Origin: RHKX01 sp041393495
GTDB lineage: Bacteria > Actinomycetota > Thermoleophilia > Solirubrobacterales > 70-9
Length of the DNA stretch: 30,085 nucleotides
Assembly (NCBI GenBank): GCA_041393495.1
Contig: JAWKKA010000024.1
Location: 1 to 30,085, forward strand
Direction: 5' to 3'
The translations under genes and the position numbers were made by a program. The notes under the pieces were generated by a model, which had not been told where the DNA came from, ran no database searches, and saw only the letters and a program-made list of their open reading frames with translations. Shown here piece after piece: positions 8,578 to 16,748 of the stretch. Every line of letters starts with the position of its first letter. Position 1 is the stretch's first letter.

Positions 8578-9348
8578 TCATCCCCCCCGTGGCGACCAGC
8601 GGAAGTACCGCATGGTCAGCAGGATTCCGGCGACACCCCAGGCGGCCACGACGGCGAGATGGCCCCAGTCGAAGCCCGCCCCGCTCGTCGCCGGGTCGTA
8701 AGCGGTCAGCAACGCCTGAAAGAACGGGCGGATCGGAAAGAACGCCGCGAAGCTCAGCACCGCGTCGGGGATCTCCGTCTCGGGCACGAAGATGCCGGAG
8801 AGGAAGTAGAGCGGCAGCACCGTGAAGTTCGTGACCGGCGACGCCGCGTCCTCGCTCGGGATCGCGATGCTGAGCGCGAGGCCGAGCGAGCAGAACGCGA
8901 CCACGCCGACGACCAGCGTCACGAGCAGCGCCGGGATCGTCGTCGTCGGCACCGCGACGCCGTAGAGGACGGCGCCGAGCAGGGTCACGATCACGACCAT
9001 CAGCAGCGAGATCACGAGCGCGTTGCCGATCCGCCCACTGACGTAGGCCCACGTCGGCAGCGGCGTCCCCCGCATCCGCTTCAGGCGGCCGCTCTCACGC
9101 ATCTCGACGAGCCGCATCGCGACGTTGACGAGCGTCGCCGAGACCACGGCCAGCGTGATGATCCCCGGCACGTAGTAGGTCGAGGCCTTGATCCCGAGGC
9201 CGGAGATCTCGTTGTCGCCGAACAGCGACGCGAACAGGAGCAGGAACAGGACCGGGAACATCACCGTGAAGAACACGGTCGCCGGGCTTCGCCAGAAGAC
9301 CTTCTGCTCGTAGCGGAACTGGTGACGGACGAGGGCGGCGGCGCTCAC
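8578..9348 (-). CDS. ABC-2 type transporter permease
   Basis: A 256-residue membrane protein of the ABC-2 exporter family with about six membrane segments: one near residues 23-42, then helices in VVSATLVNVA, ISLLMVVIVTLLG, ALLVTLVVGVVAF, VLPLYFLSGIFVP and near the C-terminus in LAVVAAWGVAGILL. The LSGIFVP and FPIRPFFQAL segments are typical of drug or lipid exporter permeases. It starts at a GTG that overlaps the ATPase stop (GTGA), so the two are translationally coupled and form one exporter. The substrate cannot be read from the sequence; drug, antibiotic, polysaccharide or lipid export are all possible. Confidence 0.9.
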   Translation of the reverse strand: MSAAALVRHQFRYEQKVFWRSPATVFFTVMFPVLFLLLFASLFGDNEISGLGIKASTYYVPGIITLAVVSATLVNVAMRLVEMRESGRLKRMRGTPLPTWAYVSGRIGNALVISLLMVVIVTLLGAVLYGVAVPTTTIPALLVTLVVGVVAFCSLGLALSIAIPSEDAASPVTNFTVLPLYFLSGIFVPETEIPDAVLSFAAFFPIRPFFQALLTAYDPATSGAGFDWGHLAVVAAWGVAGILLTMRYFRWSPRGG

Positions 9349-10262
9349 GAATCGCGCTCCTGGCGGGTCAGCTCGAGGTAGACGTCCTCGAGGCTCGGGC
9401 GGGCCACCTCGAGGCCGTCGAGGTCGACGCCACTCGCGAGCGCCCAGCCGGTCAGGTCGTGCAGGCTCCGCGTCGGATCGGCGGTACGGAGGCTGAGCCG
9501 ACCGTTCGAGCGGGTCCACTCGCCGGCGACCGCCGCCTCGATCGCACCGGCATCGGCGCTCTCCGGAAGCCGGAAGCTGATCAGCGCGTCGGCGTCGCGG
9601 CGGCCGCCGAGATCGTCGGGGCTCCCCGCGGCGATGATCTTCCCGGCGGCGATCACGGCGACGCGATCGGCGAGAGCCTGCGCCTCGTCCATGTAGTGGG
9701 TAGTGAGCATGACCGTCTTGCCGAGGTCGCGGAGTCCCTCGATCACCTGCCAGGCGGCCCGCCGCGCCGACGGGTCGAAGCCGGTCGTCGGCTCGTCGAG
9801 GAAGAGCAGCTCGGCATCGCCGATCAGCGCCACCGCGACGTCGAGCCGACGCTGCTGGCCGCCGGAGAGCCGTCCGGCGCGGTCGTCCGCTTTGTCCGTG
9901 AGCCCGACGAGCTCGATCGTCTCGACGACCGAGCGCGGATGTCGGTAGTAGCCGGCGTACATCTCGAGCGTCTCGCGAACGGTCAGCAGCCGCTCCATCT
10001 GGCATTCCTGGAGGACGAGGCCGATGCGACCGCGCCAGTCGCGACCGGCCTCGGCCGGGTCGATGCCGAGGACCTCGACGGCGCCGGCATCGCGGTCGAG
10101 ATAGCCCTCCAACACCGAGATCGTCGTCGTCTTGCCGGCGCCGTTGGGGCCGAGGAACGCAAAGATCTCGCCCTTGCTCACCTCGAGGTCGATCCCGCGG
10201 ACGGCCTCGAGGTCTCCGTAGGACTTGCGTAGCCCGCTGACGCTGATCACCGCTTCCGCCAC
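9345..10262 (-). CDS. ABC-2 type transporter ATP-binding protein
   Basis: A 305-residue ATPase partner of the permease. All nucleotide-binding motifs are present: Walker A GPNGAGKTT, Q-loop LVLQECQ, signature RLSGGQQRR, Walker B LLFLDEPTTGFD and H-loop TTHYMDEA. The C-terminal 80 residues resemble the extra domain of DrrA/CcmA-type drug-export ATPases. It starts at a GTG with a -10 box six bases upstream (TAATCT) and no ribosome site, so the mRNA is probably leaderless. It is the first gene of a two-gene operon. Confidence 0.93.
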   Translation of the reverse strand: MAEAVISVSGLRKSYGDLEAVRGIDLEVSKGEIFAFLGPNGAGKTTTISVLEGYLDRDAGAVEVLGIDPAEAGRDWRGRIGLVLQECQMERLLTVRETLEMYAGYYRHPRSVVETIELVGLTDKADDRAGRLSGGQQRRLDVAVALIGDAELLFLDEPTTGFDPSARRAAWQVIEGLRDLGKTVMLTTHYMDEAQALADRVAVIAAGKIIAAGSPDDLGGRRDADALISFRLPESADAGAIEAAVAGEWTRSNGRLSLRTADPTRSLHDLTGWALASGVDLDGLEVARPSLEDVYLELTRQERDS

Positions 10263-10268
10263 GGGCGG

Positions 10269-10274
10269 AGATTA
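10269..10274 (-). promoter_or_regulatory. -10 box of a leaderless promoter for the ABC exporter
   Basis: TAATCT on the minus strand lies six bases before the GTG of the ATPase. Among the promoters here it is one of the closest to the TATAAT consensus (four of six). Confidence 0.55.
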
Positions 10275-10355
10275 TGAAGGGCGGGCCCGGCCGGCCGCCC
10301 GCGCGGCGGCGGCGCAGGCGGACGCGCGAGCATGGCCCGGCCGACCGGGCGGCGC

Positions 10356-12242
10356 TCAGCCGGCCTTGTTGAGCTGCCGGTGGATGTCGCGGGCGAGCTT
10401 TCCCGGAATGCCGGGCACCGCTTCGATCTCCTCGGCGGAGGCATCGAGGAAGCGTTCCGGGGAGCCGAAATGGCTCAGCAGGGCGCGCTTGCGGGCCGGG
10501 CCGATGCCACGGAGCCCGTCGAGCACGGACCCGGTCATCGACTTGCTGCGGCGCTTGCGGTGCAGGTCGAGCGCGAAGCGGTGCGCCTCGTCGCGAACCC
10601 GCTGCAGCAGCCGCGACGCCTCCGATTCGGGCCGGATCGGCAACGGCGCGGAGCGTCCCGGCACGTAGACCTCCTCGAGGCGCTTGGCCAGCGAGATCAC
10701 GGTGGTGCCGCGCTCGATCAGCGGCTGCAGGGCGCGGACGCCGGCGGCGAGCTGGCCCTTGCCGCCGTCGATCACGATCAGGCCCGGCAACGCCGCGAAG
10801 CTCGCGTCGAGCTCGGCATCGTGGGGCGACTTTCCGCTCTCGTCCATGTAGCGGGCCAGCCGTCGCGCGAGGACCTCGTTCATCGACGCGAAATCGTCGG
10901 AGCTGGCACCGATGCCGCGGATCCGGAAGCGGCGGTAGTCCGACTTCCTCGCGGCCCCGCCCGCGAAGACGACCATCGAAGCGACCGTGTGCTCGGGCCC
11001 GAGGTTCGAGATGTCGTAGCCCTCGATCCTGACCGGTACCTCGTCCATTCCGAGGGCCTCGGCAAGCTCCGCCAGCGCCTCGGTCCGCTCCCGCCGCCGC
11101 CGCTCGCGGCGTAGCTTGTCCTGGGCGAGCGCGAGGCGGGCGTTGCGCTCGGCGAGCTCGCGGAGGCGGCGCTTGTCGCCGCGCGAGGCAGCGCGGACCT
11201 CGACGGTGGCGCCGCGACGCTCGCCGAGCGCCTCGGCGAGCAGCGCCGTCCGCGCCGCCAGCTCCTGCCCGACCACGACCAGGGGCGGCACCGTCGGCGA
11301 GGCCTCGTAGTACTGGGCGATGAACTGCTCGGCGACCTCGGCGAGGTCACCCTCGCCCTTGTTGTCGAGGTAGAAGCCGTGCCGCTCGCTCAAGACGCCG
11401 TCGCGGACCTGGAAGACCTGCGCGTTCGCCTCCCGACCCTCGACCGCGACCCCGATCAGGTCGGCGGTCCCGACCTGATCGCCGGCGACCTGCTGGCGCT
11501 CCATCAGGGAGCGGATCGCGGCGATGCGATCGCGAAACAGCGCCGCCCGCTCGAACTCCTGGGCGGCGGCGGCCTCCTCCATCTTGGCGAGCAGGTCGCG
11601 CTCGACCTCGCGGTAGCGCCCCGACAGGAACCGGCGGATCGCGTCGATGTTGCGGCCGTACTCCGCGGCGCTGATGTAGCCGACGCAGGGCGCCCCGCAG
11701 CGCTTGATGTAGTAGTCGAGGCACGGCACGCCCGAGCGCCGCCCGGGCTCGGGACCGTCGCAGGTCCGGTACTGGAACAGCTTGCCGAGCAGCTCGAGGG
11801 TCTCGCGAACGCGCCGGGCGGTCGCGTACGGCCCGAAGTAGACGCGGTTCGGCCGGTGCCGCTCGCGCGTGAAGTAGACGCGCGGGAACTCCTCGTCGAG
11901 GCTGATCCCGATGTAGGGATAGGACTTGTCGTCGCGGAGCTTGACGTTGAGCAGCGGCCGGTGCCGCTTGATGAACTGCTGCTCGGCGATCAGCGCCTCG
12001 GCCTCCGTCCCGGTGACGAGGAAGTCGATCGACTCGATCTCGTCGGCGAGCCCGCCGAGCGTCGAGCGGGACGAGAAGTGGCTCGCGATGCGCTTGCGGA
12101 TCGACCGCGACTTGCCGACGTAGATCACCCTCCCGCCGGCGTCGCTGAGCATGTAGACGCCGGGCTGGTCGGGCAGCCGCTTGCGCTGCTCGGAGATGCT
12201 CTCGCGGCGCCGCTCGGCCCGCCTGTCGTCGCTGCCTGCCAT
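10356..12242 (-). CDS. uvrC: Excinuclease ABC subunit C
   Basis: A 628-residue protein that makes both incisions in nucleotide excision repair after UvrAB has located the damage. Domains in order: the GIY-YIG nuclease (PGVYML, VIYVGKS), then a cysteine-rich stretch with four cysteines in RTCDGPEP, GVPCLDYY and RCGAPC, matching the residues reported to hold an iron-sulphur cluster in E. coli UvrC. Next come the UvrB-binding UVR helix (AQEFERAALFRDRI), the RNase-H-like nuclease (GYDISNLG, DDFASMNEV, LIVIDGGKGQL) and two C-terminal helix-hairpin-helix motifs (GIGPARKRALL, AVPGIPGKLA). The start at 12242 is preferred over an ATG 12 codons upstream because a -10 box lies nine bases before it. Confidence 0.96.
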   Translation of the reverse strand: MAGSDDRRAERRRESISEQRKRLPDQPGVYMLSDAGGRVIYVGKSRSIRKRIASHFSSRSTLGGLADEIESIDFLVTGTEAEALIAEQQFIKRHRPLLNVKLRDDKSYPYIGISLDEEFPRVYFTRERHRPNRVYFGPYATARRVRETLELLGKLFQYRTCDGPEPGRRSGVPCLDYYIKRCGAPCVGYISAAEYGRNIDAIRRFLSGRYREVERDLLAKMEEAAAAQEFERAALFRDRIAAIRSLMERQQVAGDQVGTADLIGVAVEGREANAQVFQVRDGVLSERHGFYLDNKGEGDLAEVAEQFIAQYYEASPTVPPLVVVGQELAARTALLAEALGERRGATVEVRAASRGDKRRLRELAERNARLALAQDKLRRERRRRERTEALAELAEALGMDEVPVRIEGYDISNLGPEHTVASMVVFAGGAARKSDYRRFRIRGIGASSDDFASMNEVLARRLARYMDESGKSPHDAELDASFAALPGLIVIDGGKGQLAAGVRALQPLIERGTTVISLAKRLEEVYVPGRSAPLPIRPESEASRLLQRVRDEAHRFALDLHRKRRSKSMTGSVLDGLRGIGPARKRALLSHFGSPERFLDASAEEIEAVPGIPGKLARDIHRQLNKAG

Positions 12243-12251
12243 CGCCTCGGA

Positions 12252-12257
12252 ACTGTA
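12252..12257 (-). promoter_or_regulatory. -10 box of a leaderless promoter for uvrC
   Basis: TACAGT on the minus strand ends nine bases before the preferred uvrC ATG. Its position supports that start over the ATG at 12278, which would lie upstream of the box. Confidence 0.45.
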
Positions 12258-12273
12258 GGGAGGGGCGCCGCCA

Positions 12274-12279
12274 TACACT
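12274..12279 (+). promoter_or_regulatory. Candidate -10 box for the crotonase gene
   Basis: TACACT on the plus strand lies 37 bases before the ATG at 12317, leaving room for a short leader with GGAGAG as ribosome site. No -35 box is evident. Confidence 0.3.
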
Positions 12280-12316
12280 CGCGCCTGCCCCGGCCCGCCG
12301 ACCCCGTGGAGAGAGC

Positions 12317-13147
12317 ATGAGCGACCCCGTCACCCACCCGAGCCCGCCCGATCTGAACACGATGCGGTTCGAGGCCGAGGGACCGGTCGGCACGCTGACG
12401 TTGATGCGTCCCGACGACCTCAACGCAATGGACCCGGAGATGATCGCCGAGCTTGCCGTGATCGCCCCCTGGCTCGCCGACCGGGCGCCGATCCGGGCCC
12501 TGATCGTGACCGGCGAGGGGCGCGCGTTCTCGGCCGGCGGCGACATCAACTGGTTCCGACGCGGGATCGAGGACGCCGGGATCGACCTCGTCCAGCAGGT
12601 CCGCCACGGCGCCGACGTCCTCCACCAGGCGATCGTCGATTTCAAGCGGATCCCCTACCCGGTGATCGCGGCGGTCAACGGTCCCGCCGCCGGCGCCGGG
12701 TTCTCGCTGGCGCTGATGTGCGACATCCGGATCGCCTCCGAGAGCGCCTTCTTCGCCTGCGCCTACGGGCGGATCGGCGCCTCGCCCGACGGCGGCATGA
12801 CCTACTTCCTGCCCCGCGTAATCGGGCCCGCGGCGGCCGCCGAGCTGATGCTGGAGGACCCGAACCTGACCGCGGCCGACGCGCTCGAGCGCGGCCTCGT
12901 CTCCGCGGTCGTACCCGCCGGGGAGCTGCTCGCGGCCGCCGGCGCCAAGGCCGTCGAGCTGGCCGCCGGGTCCCCCCACTACCAGCGGATGGTCAAGCAG
13001 CTCGTCTGGGGGAGCCTCGACCACTCGCTCGCCGACCATCTCCAGCTCGAGCGCCACGGGATCGCCGACTCGATGGGCACCGACGACCTCCGCAACGGCG
13101 TCCGCGATTTCCTCGCCGGCGAGCGGCCGAGCTTCGACGGCCGCTGA
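12317..13147 (+). CDS. Enoyl-CoA hydratase/isomerase family protein, PaaG-like
   Basis: A 276-residue crotonase-fold acyl-CoA enzyme. The oxyanion-hole glycines lie in AFSAGGDIN and NGPAAGAGFSLAL. In classical hydratases two glutamates activate water. Here the position of the first (rat Glu144) is a tyrosine in CAYGRIG, while the second is kept (AAAELML). The SPDGGMTYFLPR segment with its aspartate matches PaaG-type isomerases, where this Asp acts in proton transfer. I therefore expect a double-bond or epoxide isomerase more than a hydratase, but the substrate is unknown. No other phenylacetate gene is nearby. It starts at an ATG with GGAGAG upstream and is divergent from uvrC. Confidence 0.85.
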   Translation: MSDPVTHPSPPDLNTMRFEAEGPVGTLTLMRPDDLNAMDPEMIAELAVIAPWLADRAPIRALIVTGEGRAFSAGGDINWFRRGIEDAGIDLVQQVRHGADVLHQAIVDFKRIPYPVIAAVNGPAAGAGFSLALMCDIRIASESAFFACAYGRIGASPDGGMTYFLPRVIGPAAAAELMLEDPNLTAADALERGLVSAVVPAGELLAAAGAKAVELAAGSPHYQRMVKQLVWGSLDHSLADHLQLERHGIADSMGTDDLRNGVRDFLAGERPSFDGR

Positions 13148-13277
13148 GCGACCGCTGCGCCGGCATGGTGCCGAGCTGCGACGGTGGGCTGGAAACGTTC
13201 GCCCGCCGCCGCCCACTGCTCGGCGACGCGCCAGGAGTAGGGTTTCAACGTAGCCAACGGAGAAAAGGAGGGAAGGG

Positions 13278-13718
13278 ATGAAGATGCGACTTCTGACCGT
13301 GGCGGCGGTGGCCGCCCTGACGGCGGCGGCGCTCGCGCTCGCGGCGTGCGGCGGCAGCGACGAGACCAACACCGAGACGACGGCGGCCGCGACGACGACG
13401 AGCGAGACCACGACACCGGCAGGCGGTGGCGAGACCGTCAACTTCGAGGCCGACCCGAGCGGTCAGCTCGCCTACACGGAGACCGACGTCACGGCCAAGG
13501 CCGGCAAGGCGACGATCGACTTCGACAACCCGTCATCGGTCCAGCACGATGTCGTCATCGAGGACCAGTCGGGCAACGAGATCGCGAGGACCGACATCAT
13601 CAGCGACTCGCAGACCAGCACCTCGGCCGACCTGAAGCCGGGCACCTACACCTTCTTCTGCTCGGTCGACGGTCACCAGGCGGCCGGCATGGAAGGCACG
13701 CTCACCGTCAAGAAGTAG
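13278..13718 (+). CDS. Cupredoxin-like lipoprotein (plastocyanin/azurin family)
   Basis: A 146-residue exported protein. A lipoprotein signal peptide ends in the lipobox L-A-A-C-G, then a Thr-rich linker (about residues 32-52) tethers a single cupredoxin domain. All four type 1 copper ligands are visible in the right order: His in VQHDVV, then Cys, His and Met in FFCSVDGHQAAGMEG. This predicts a blue-copper electron carrier on the outer membrane face or in the wall. The partner is unknown and no oxidase gene is in the window. The ATG has a strong AAGGAGG site six bases upstream. The 130-base gap to the crotonase gene suggests a separate transcript. Confidence 0.9.
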   Translation: MKMRLLTVAAVAALTAAALALAACGGSDETNTETTAAATTTSETTTPAGGGETVNFEADPSGQLAYTETDVTAKAGKATIDFDNPSSVQHDVVIEDQSGNEIARTDIISDSQTSTSADLKPGTYTFFCSVDGHQAAGMEGTLTVKK

Positions 13719-13821
13719 GAACCGCCAAACAGAGGGAACCGGCAACGGCCGGGGGCGTTGGCCTGCGGTCAGCGGCAGACCGGGTACCGGGCGCCCTCGG
13801 CTCCCTACCGCCGGCGTCGGC

Positions 13822-13885
13822 GCCGACCGCAACGCGACCTCGGCGGCGACGGGGCCGACCGCAACGCGACCTCGGCGGCGACGGG
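13822..13885. repeat. Exact 32-base tandem duplication
   Basis: The 32 bases at 13822-13853 are repeated without change at 13854-13885. The pair lies in the 181-base gap between the convergent cupredoxin and MaoC-like genes. I see no gene there. Confidence 0.85.
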
Positions 13886-13899
13886 TCGCTGCGGCACCG

Positions 13900-14370
13900 C
13901 TAACCGTCGACGAGCACCCGGCCGACGCTGTCGGCCACGCAGCAGGGCTTCTCGCTGCCCTCGACCTCGACCGTGAACCGGGTCACCTGCTGGTACCAGC
14001 CACCGCCGATCTCGTCGAGCGAGACGATCTCGGCGCTCGTCCGGATCCGCGAGCCGGCGGGGACCGGAGCCGGGAACCGGACCCTGTTCCAGCCGTAGTT
14101 GACGCCGAGCTTGAACCCGGTGGTCGCGATCAGGGTGCGCCGCATCCCGTCGATCAGCGAGAGCGTCAGGTTGCCATGGGCGACCGTCGTCCCGTACGGG
14201 CTCTCCCGCTCGGCCCGCTCGCGATCGACGTGGATCCACTGATCGTCGCCGGAAAGGCGGGCGAAGTCATCGATGTCGGCCTGGGTCACCTGGCGCCACT
14301 CGCTCGGCCCGATGGACCTGCCGACCATCGCCTTCGCCTGCTCGATCCCGTCGATCGTGACCAGTGCCAT
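13900..14370 (-). CDS. MaoC-like (R)-specific hydratase / dehydratase
   Basis: A 156-residue single hot-dog-fold protein. The hydratase-2 motif is present: a catalytic Asp and His in GDDQWIHVD, followed by YGTTVAHGNLTLSL. The family adds water to trans-2-enoyl-CoA or dehydrates 3-hydroxyacyl thioesters; the long helix-plus-YG pattern resembles the NodN/Rv0130 branch. The substrate is unknown. It lies 39 bases downstream of the large wall-hydrolase gene on the same strand, but a -10 box nine bases before its ATG suggests its own leaderless transcript. It is convergent with the cupredoxin gene. Confidence 0.88.
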   Translation of the reverse strand: MALVTIDGIEQAKAMVGRSIGPSEWRQVTQADIDDFARLSGDDQWIHVDRERAERESPYGTTVAHGNLTLSLIDGMRRTLIATTGFKLGVNYGWNRVRFPAPVPAGSRIRTSAEIVSLDEIGGGWYQQVTRFTVEVEGSEKPCCVADSVGRVLVDG

Positions 14371-14379
14371 CGGCGCGGC

Positions 14380-14385
14380 AGCCTA
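14380..14385 (-). promoter_or_regulatory. -10 box of a leaderless promoter for the MaoC-like gene
   Basis: TAGGCT on the minus strand, nine bases before the ATG and inside the 39-base gap after the upstream gene's stop. Confidence 0.5.
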
Positions 14386-14409
14386 TCGTCGCGCCCCCCG
14401 ACCGCGGGG

Positions 14410-16401
14410 TCAGGCAACGAGCCGGACCTCGAGGACCGGCGGACCTCCCGGCAACGCGCCGGCTCCATCGAGGAGGGCGAGGATCCGGGCGACGTAGGCC
14501 TGCGTCTCCGGGTAGGGAGGGACGCAATCGCAGGCCGAGACGGCCCCGGGTCCGGCGTTGTAGGCGGCGAGGGCGAGCTCGGCCGACCCGAACTGCGCGA
14601 GCAACTCGCCCATCAGCCGCGCCTGGGCGTCGATCGCGGCAGCCGGATCGAACGGATCGCCGAGGCCGTACGCCGCCGCGGTCGCCGGCATGAACTGTGC
14701 GATCCCCTGCGCTCCCGCCGGCGAGACCGCGCTCGGGTTGAAGTTCGACTCGGCCATGAGCTGGGCGGCGAGCAGCGCCGCCGAGACGCCGTGCCGCGAC
14801 GCCGCCGCAAGGAGCGGCGCCCGAAACCGCGCCGGCACGAAGCCGGGCAGCCCGGCGCCGCCCGCGGCCCGGCCGTCGGGCGTTGCGGCCGCCGACGCAA
14901 CCCTGTCGCCCGCCGCCGAGCAGGGCGCCGGACCGTCGACGTAGCCGTAGTGCCAGGGCTCCCAGCCGTAGCGCTGCACGAACCCGAACCGCGTCGCGTT
15001 CGCCGCCAGCCAGCCGTAGGCCGCCGGGGAGCCGAGGTCGAGCTCGGTCCCGCAGCGGTGCAGGGACGTGCCCGGAGGAGCAACCCAGCGGGGGTCCGGA
15101 TTCGCGCTCCAGAGTCGCTGCTGCTCGGCGTCGGAGCGGTAGGCGGAGTTGACCACGAGCGCGACGCCGGCGGCCCGTGCCGCCGCAACCATCGTGTCGA
15201 AGGCCGCCGCCACGTCCGGGCGCATCGGCTCGCCCTGCCGGTAGGCGAGCGGGCCCGAGTAGCCGCCGCCGCTCGCGACCGCGGGCGGGGCGGCGGCGGC
15301 GGCCGGCATCGTCACCTCCGCCCTGGCGATCACGGTGGTACGGGCGCCCCCGGTCCCGTCGGTCTCCCCGTCGAGGCCGATCCGCGCCCCGGCCTCGACG
15401 CGGACCCGGAGCGGCGCAAACGAGGCCGCCTCGGGGAAGCCGACCTCGACCAGCGACCGCTCGAGGCCGTTCCGGGCGGCCGCGATCGCCGCTGCCCGCT
15501 CGGCCCGGTCGAGGTAGTCGGCCCGCGACAGGTGCACCGGATTCGGGGCCCCGTTCGGAAGTCGCGCCGGGGTGAACAGCCGCGTGAAGTCGTCGCGCAT
15601 CGACCGGGCGGCCGAGATCGCGGCGAGGTCGGCCGAGCGCTGCAGCCTCCCCTTCGCCGTCGCCGCGCCCCCGATCGCGACCAGGATCAGCGCCACGGCG
15701 ACGATCAGGAGCGCGATCCCGAGCACCGCCGGCAGCGCCTGGGCGTGCTCGGCGCTGAGCCTCCCCATGGCCGGCGCCTCGCGCACGCCGGCCCGGCGCG
15801 GGACCAGCGCCCGGGCAAGCCGCAGGGCTCGCCGGCCGCTCTCACCGCCGGGCTCGAGACCGGCCCGCACGCGTCTGCTCCCGACGACACCCATCGCCGG
15901 CAGCCAGGCCTTGAACGGGATCCCGGCCGCCCGCAGCTCGGCGGCGAGCAGCGCGATCAACGGCCGATCGGCGCCGGGCCTGCCCTTGACGAGCACCGAT
16001 CGGCGCCGACCCGCGGCGGCCGCGAGCAACGGGCGGAAGTCGGCCGGCTCGCAGATCGCAACCACGAGGTCGGCGCCGAAGCCACCCTCGAGCACGTCAT
16101 CCAGAGTCGTCGTCGGATCCCTCCCGACGGCCGGCTCGGGCGTCGCAAAGCAGAGCCTTCCGCGGGCCGCGCCCCGGACCGACGCGGAGACCCGACACGC
16201 CTCCTCGAGCTCGCGGGCCGAGGCCGATGCGAAGACGGTGCCGCGAGCGGGCCGGGCATCGGGTCGCAGGTCGAGCACGATCGTCCGCGACCCACTCCCC
16301 TCGACCGGCGTCGCGGCGATCCCGACCGCCGCGGCGGCGGCCTCGAGCCCGCGCCCCTCCCCGGCCGCGGCGCAGAGCAGCAGCCGCCCCTCGCCGTCCA
16401 T
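14410..16401 (-). CDS. Membrane-anchored M15 peptidase and lytic transglycosylase fusion with a TadE/G-like segment
   Basis: A 663-residue four-part protein. Residues 1-211 form an alpha/beta-looking domain I do not recognise. Residues 212-270 resemble the N-terminus of TadE/G-like proteins: one membrane helix (LGIALLIVAVALILVAIG) followed by Q-R-S-A-D-L-A-A. Residues 394-487 are a VanY-type D,D- or L,D-carboxypeptidase with a complete zinc site (H448 and D455 in SLHRCGTELDL, H484 in EPWHYGY) and catalytic E481. Residues 525-645 are an SLT-type lytic transglycosylase with catalytic E551 in MAESNFNPSA, plus GIAQFMP and AAYNAGPGA. Both enzyme domains should face the wall and cut peptide and glycan bonds. 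The start overlaps the upstream gene's stop (ATGA). An internal ATG at 15768 could begin a separate protein if the in-frame junction is a sequence error. Confidence 0.8.
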   Translation of the reverse strand: MDGEGRLLLCAAAGEGRGLEAAAAAVGIAATPVEGSGSRTIVLDLRPDARPARGTVFASASARELEEACRVSASVRGAARGRLCFATPEPAVGRDPTTTLDDVLEGGFGADLVVAICEPADFRPLLAAAAGRRRSVLVKGRPGADRPLIALLAAELRAAGIPFKAWLPAMGVVGSRRVRAGLEPGGESGRRALRLARALVPRRAGVREAPAMGRLSAEHAQALPAVLGIALLIVAVALILVAIGGAATAKGRLQRSADLAAISAARSMRDDFTRLFTPARLPNGAPNPVHLSRADYLDRAERAAAIAAARNGLERSLVEVGFPEAASFAPLRVRVEAGARIGLDGETDGTGGARTTVIARAEVTMPAAAAAPPAVASGGGYSGPLAYRQGEPMRPDVAAAFDTMVAAARAAGVALVVNSAYRSDAEQQRLWSANPDPRWVAPPGTSLHRCGTELDLGSPAAYGWLAANATRFGFVQRYGWEPWHYGYVDGPAPCSAAGDRVASAAATPDGRAAGGAGLPGFVPARFRAPLLAAASRHGVSAALLAAQLMAESNFNPSAVSPAGAQGIAQFMPATAAAYGLGDPFDPAAAIDAQARLMGELLAQFGSAELALAAYNAGPGAVSACDCVPPYPETQAYVARILALLDGAGALPGGPPVLEVRLVA

Positions 16402-16748
16402 CAGCCCGACTCCGGACGCGCGTAGGCCCGCGAGTCGACTCCGAGGCGACCGGCGAGGCCGGGCAGGAGGGCCGGCGGCTCGAGCTCGATCTCCACCCTG
16501 CCGCCATCGACGTCGACCGCGACGCGATCGGCCGCCCAGCCGGGTAGGGCGTCGCGGGCAGCGGCGGCTCCGTCGCGGCCATCCGCCGCCGCGATCGCGC
16601 CGGCCTCGGCGGCGCCGTCGGCGAGCGACTGCGCGTACCCGACCGCGAAGAGCTGCAGGGCGACGAGGGTGGCGAGAGCGAGCAGGGGGAGGCCGGCGAT
16701 CAGCTCGACCTGGGCCTGTCCGGCCGCGCGGCGGAGGCGATCAGCCAC
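16401..16748 (-). CDS. TadE-like pseudopilin-type protein
   Basis: A 115-residue protein with the N-terminal pattern of TadE-family proteins: GQAQVELIAGLPLLAL, in which the Gly-Gln and the glutamate precede a single hydrophobic helix (LLALATLVALQLFAV), then an outside domain with alternating acidic and hydrophobic residues. In Tad systems such proteins are minor pilins processed by a prepilin peptidase. The frame is open further upstream, but the GTG at 16748 is favoured because it overlaps the preceding gene's stop by eight bases and puts the TadE motif at the N-terminus. Its stop overlaps the start of the wall-hydrolase gene. No Tad ATPase or TadB/C platform gene is in the window. Confidence 0.75.
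   Translation of the reverse strand: MADRLRRAAGQAQVELIAGLPLLALATLVALQLFAVGYAQSLADGAAEAGAIAAADGRDGAAAARDALPGWAADRVAVDVDGGRVEIELEPPALLPGLAGRLGVDSRAYARPESG

Noticed and set aside
13822..13885. Possible CRISPR array, from the exact 32-base repeat.
   Set aside because: There are only two copies, directly abutting with no spacer, and no cas genes nearby.
14176..16425. A 749-codon plus-strand open frame across the hydrolase gene.
   Set aside because: The minus strand has intact catalytic motifs for two enzyme families; the plus frame is Arg/Gly/Pro-rich with no motif.
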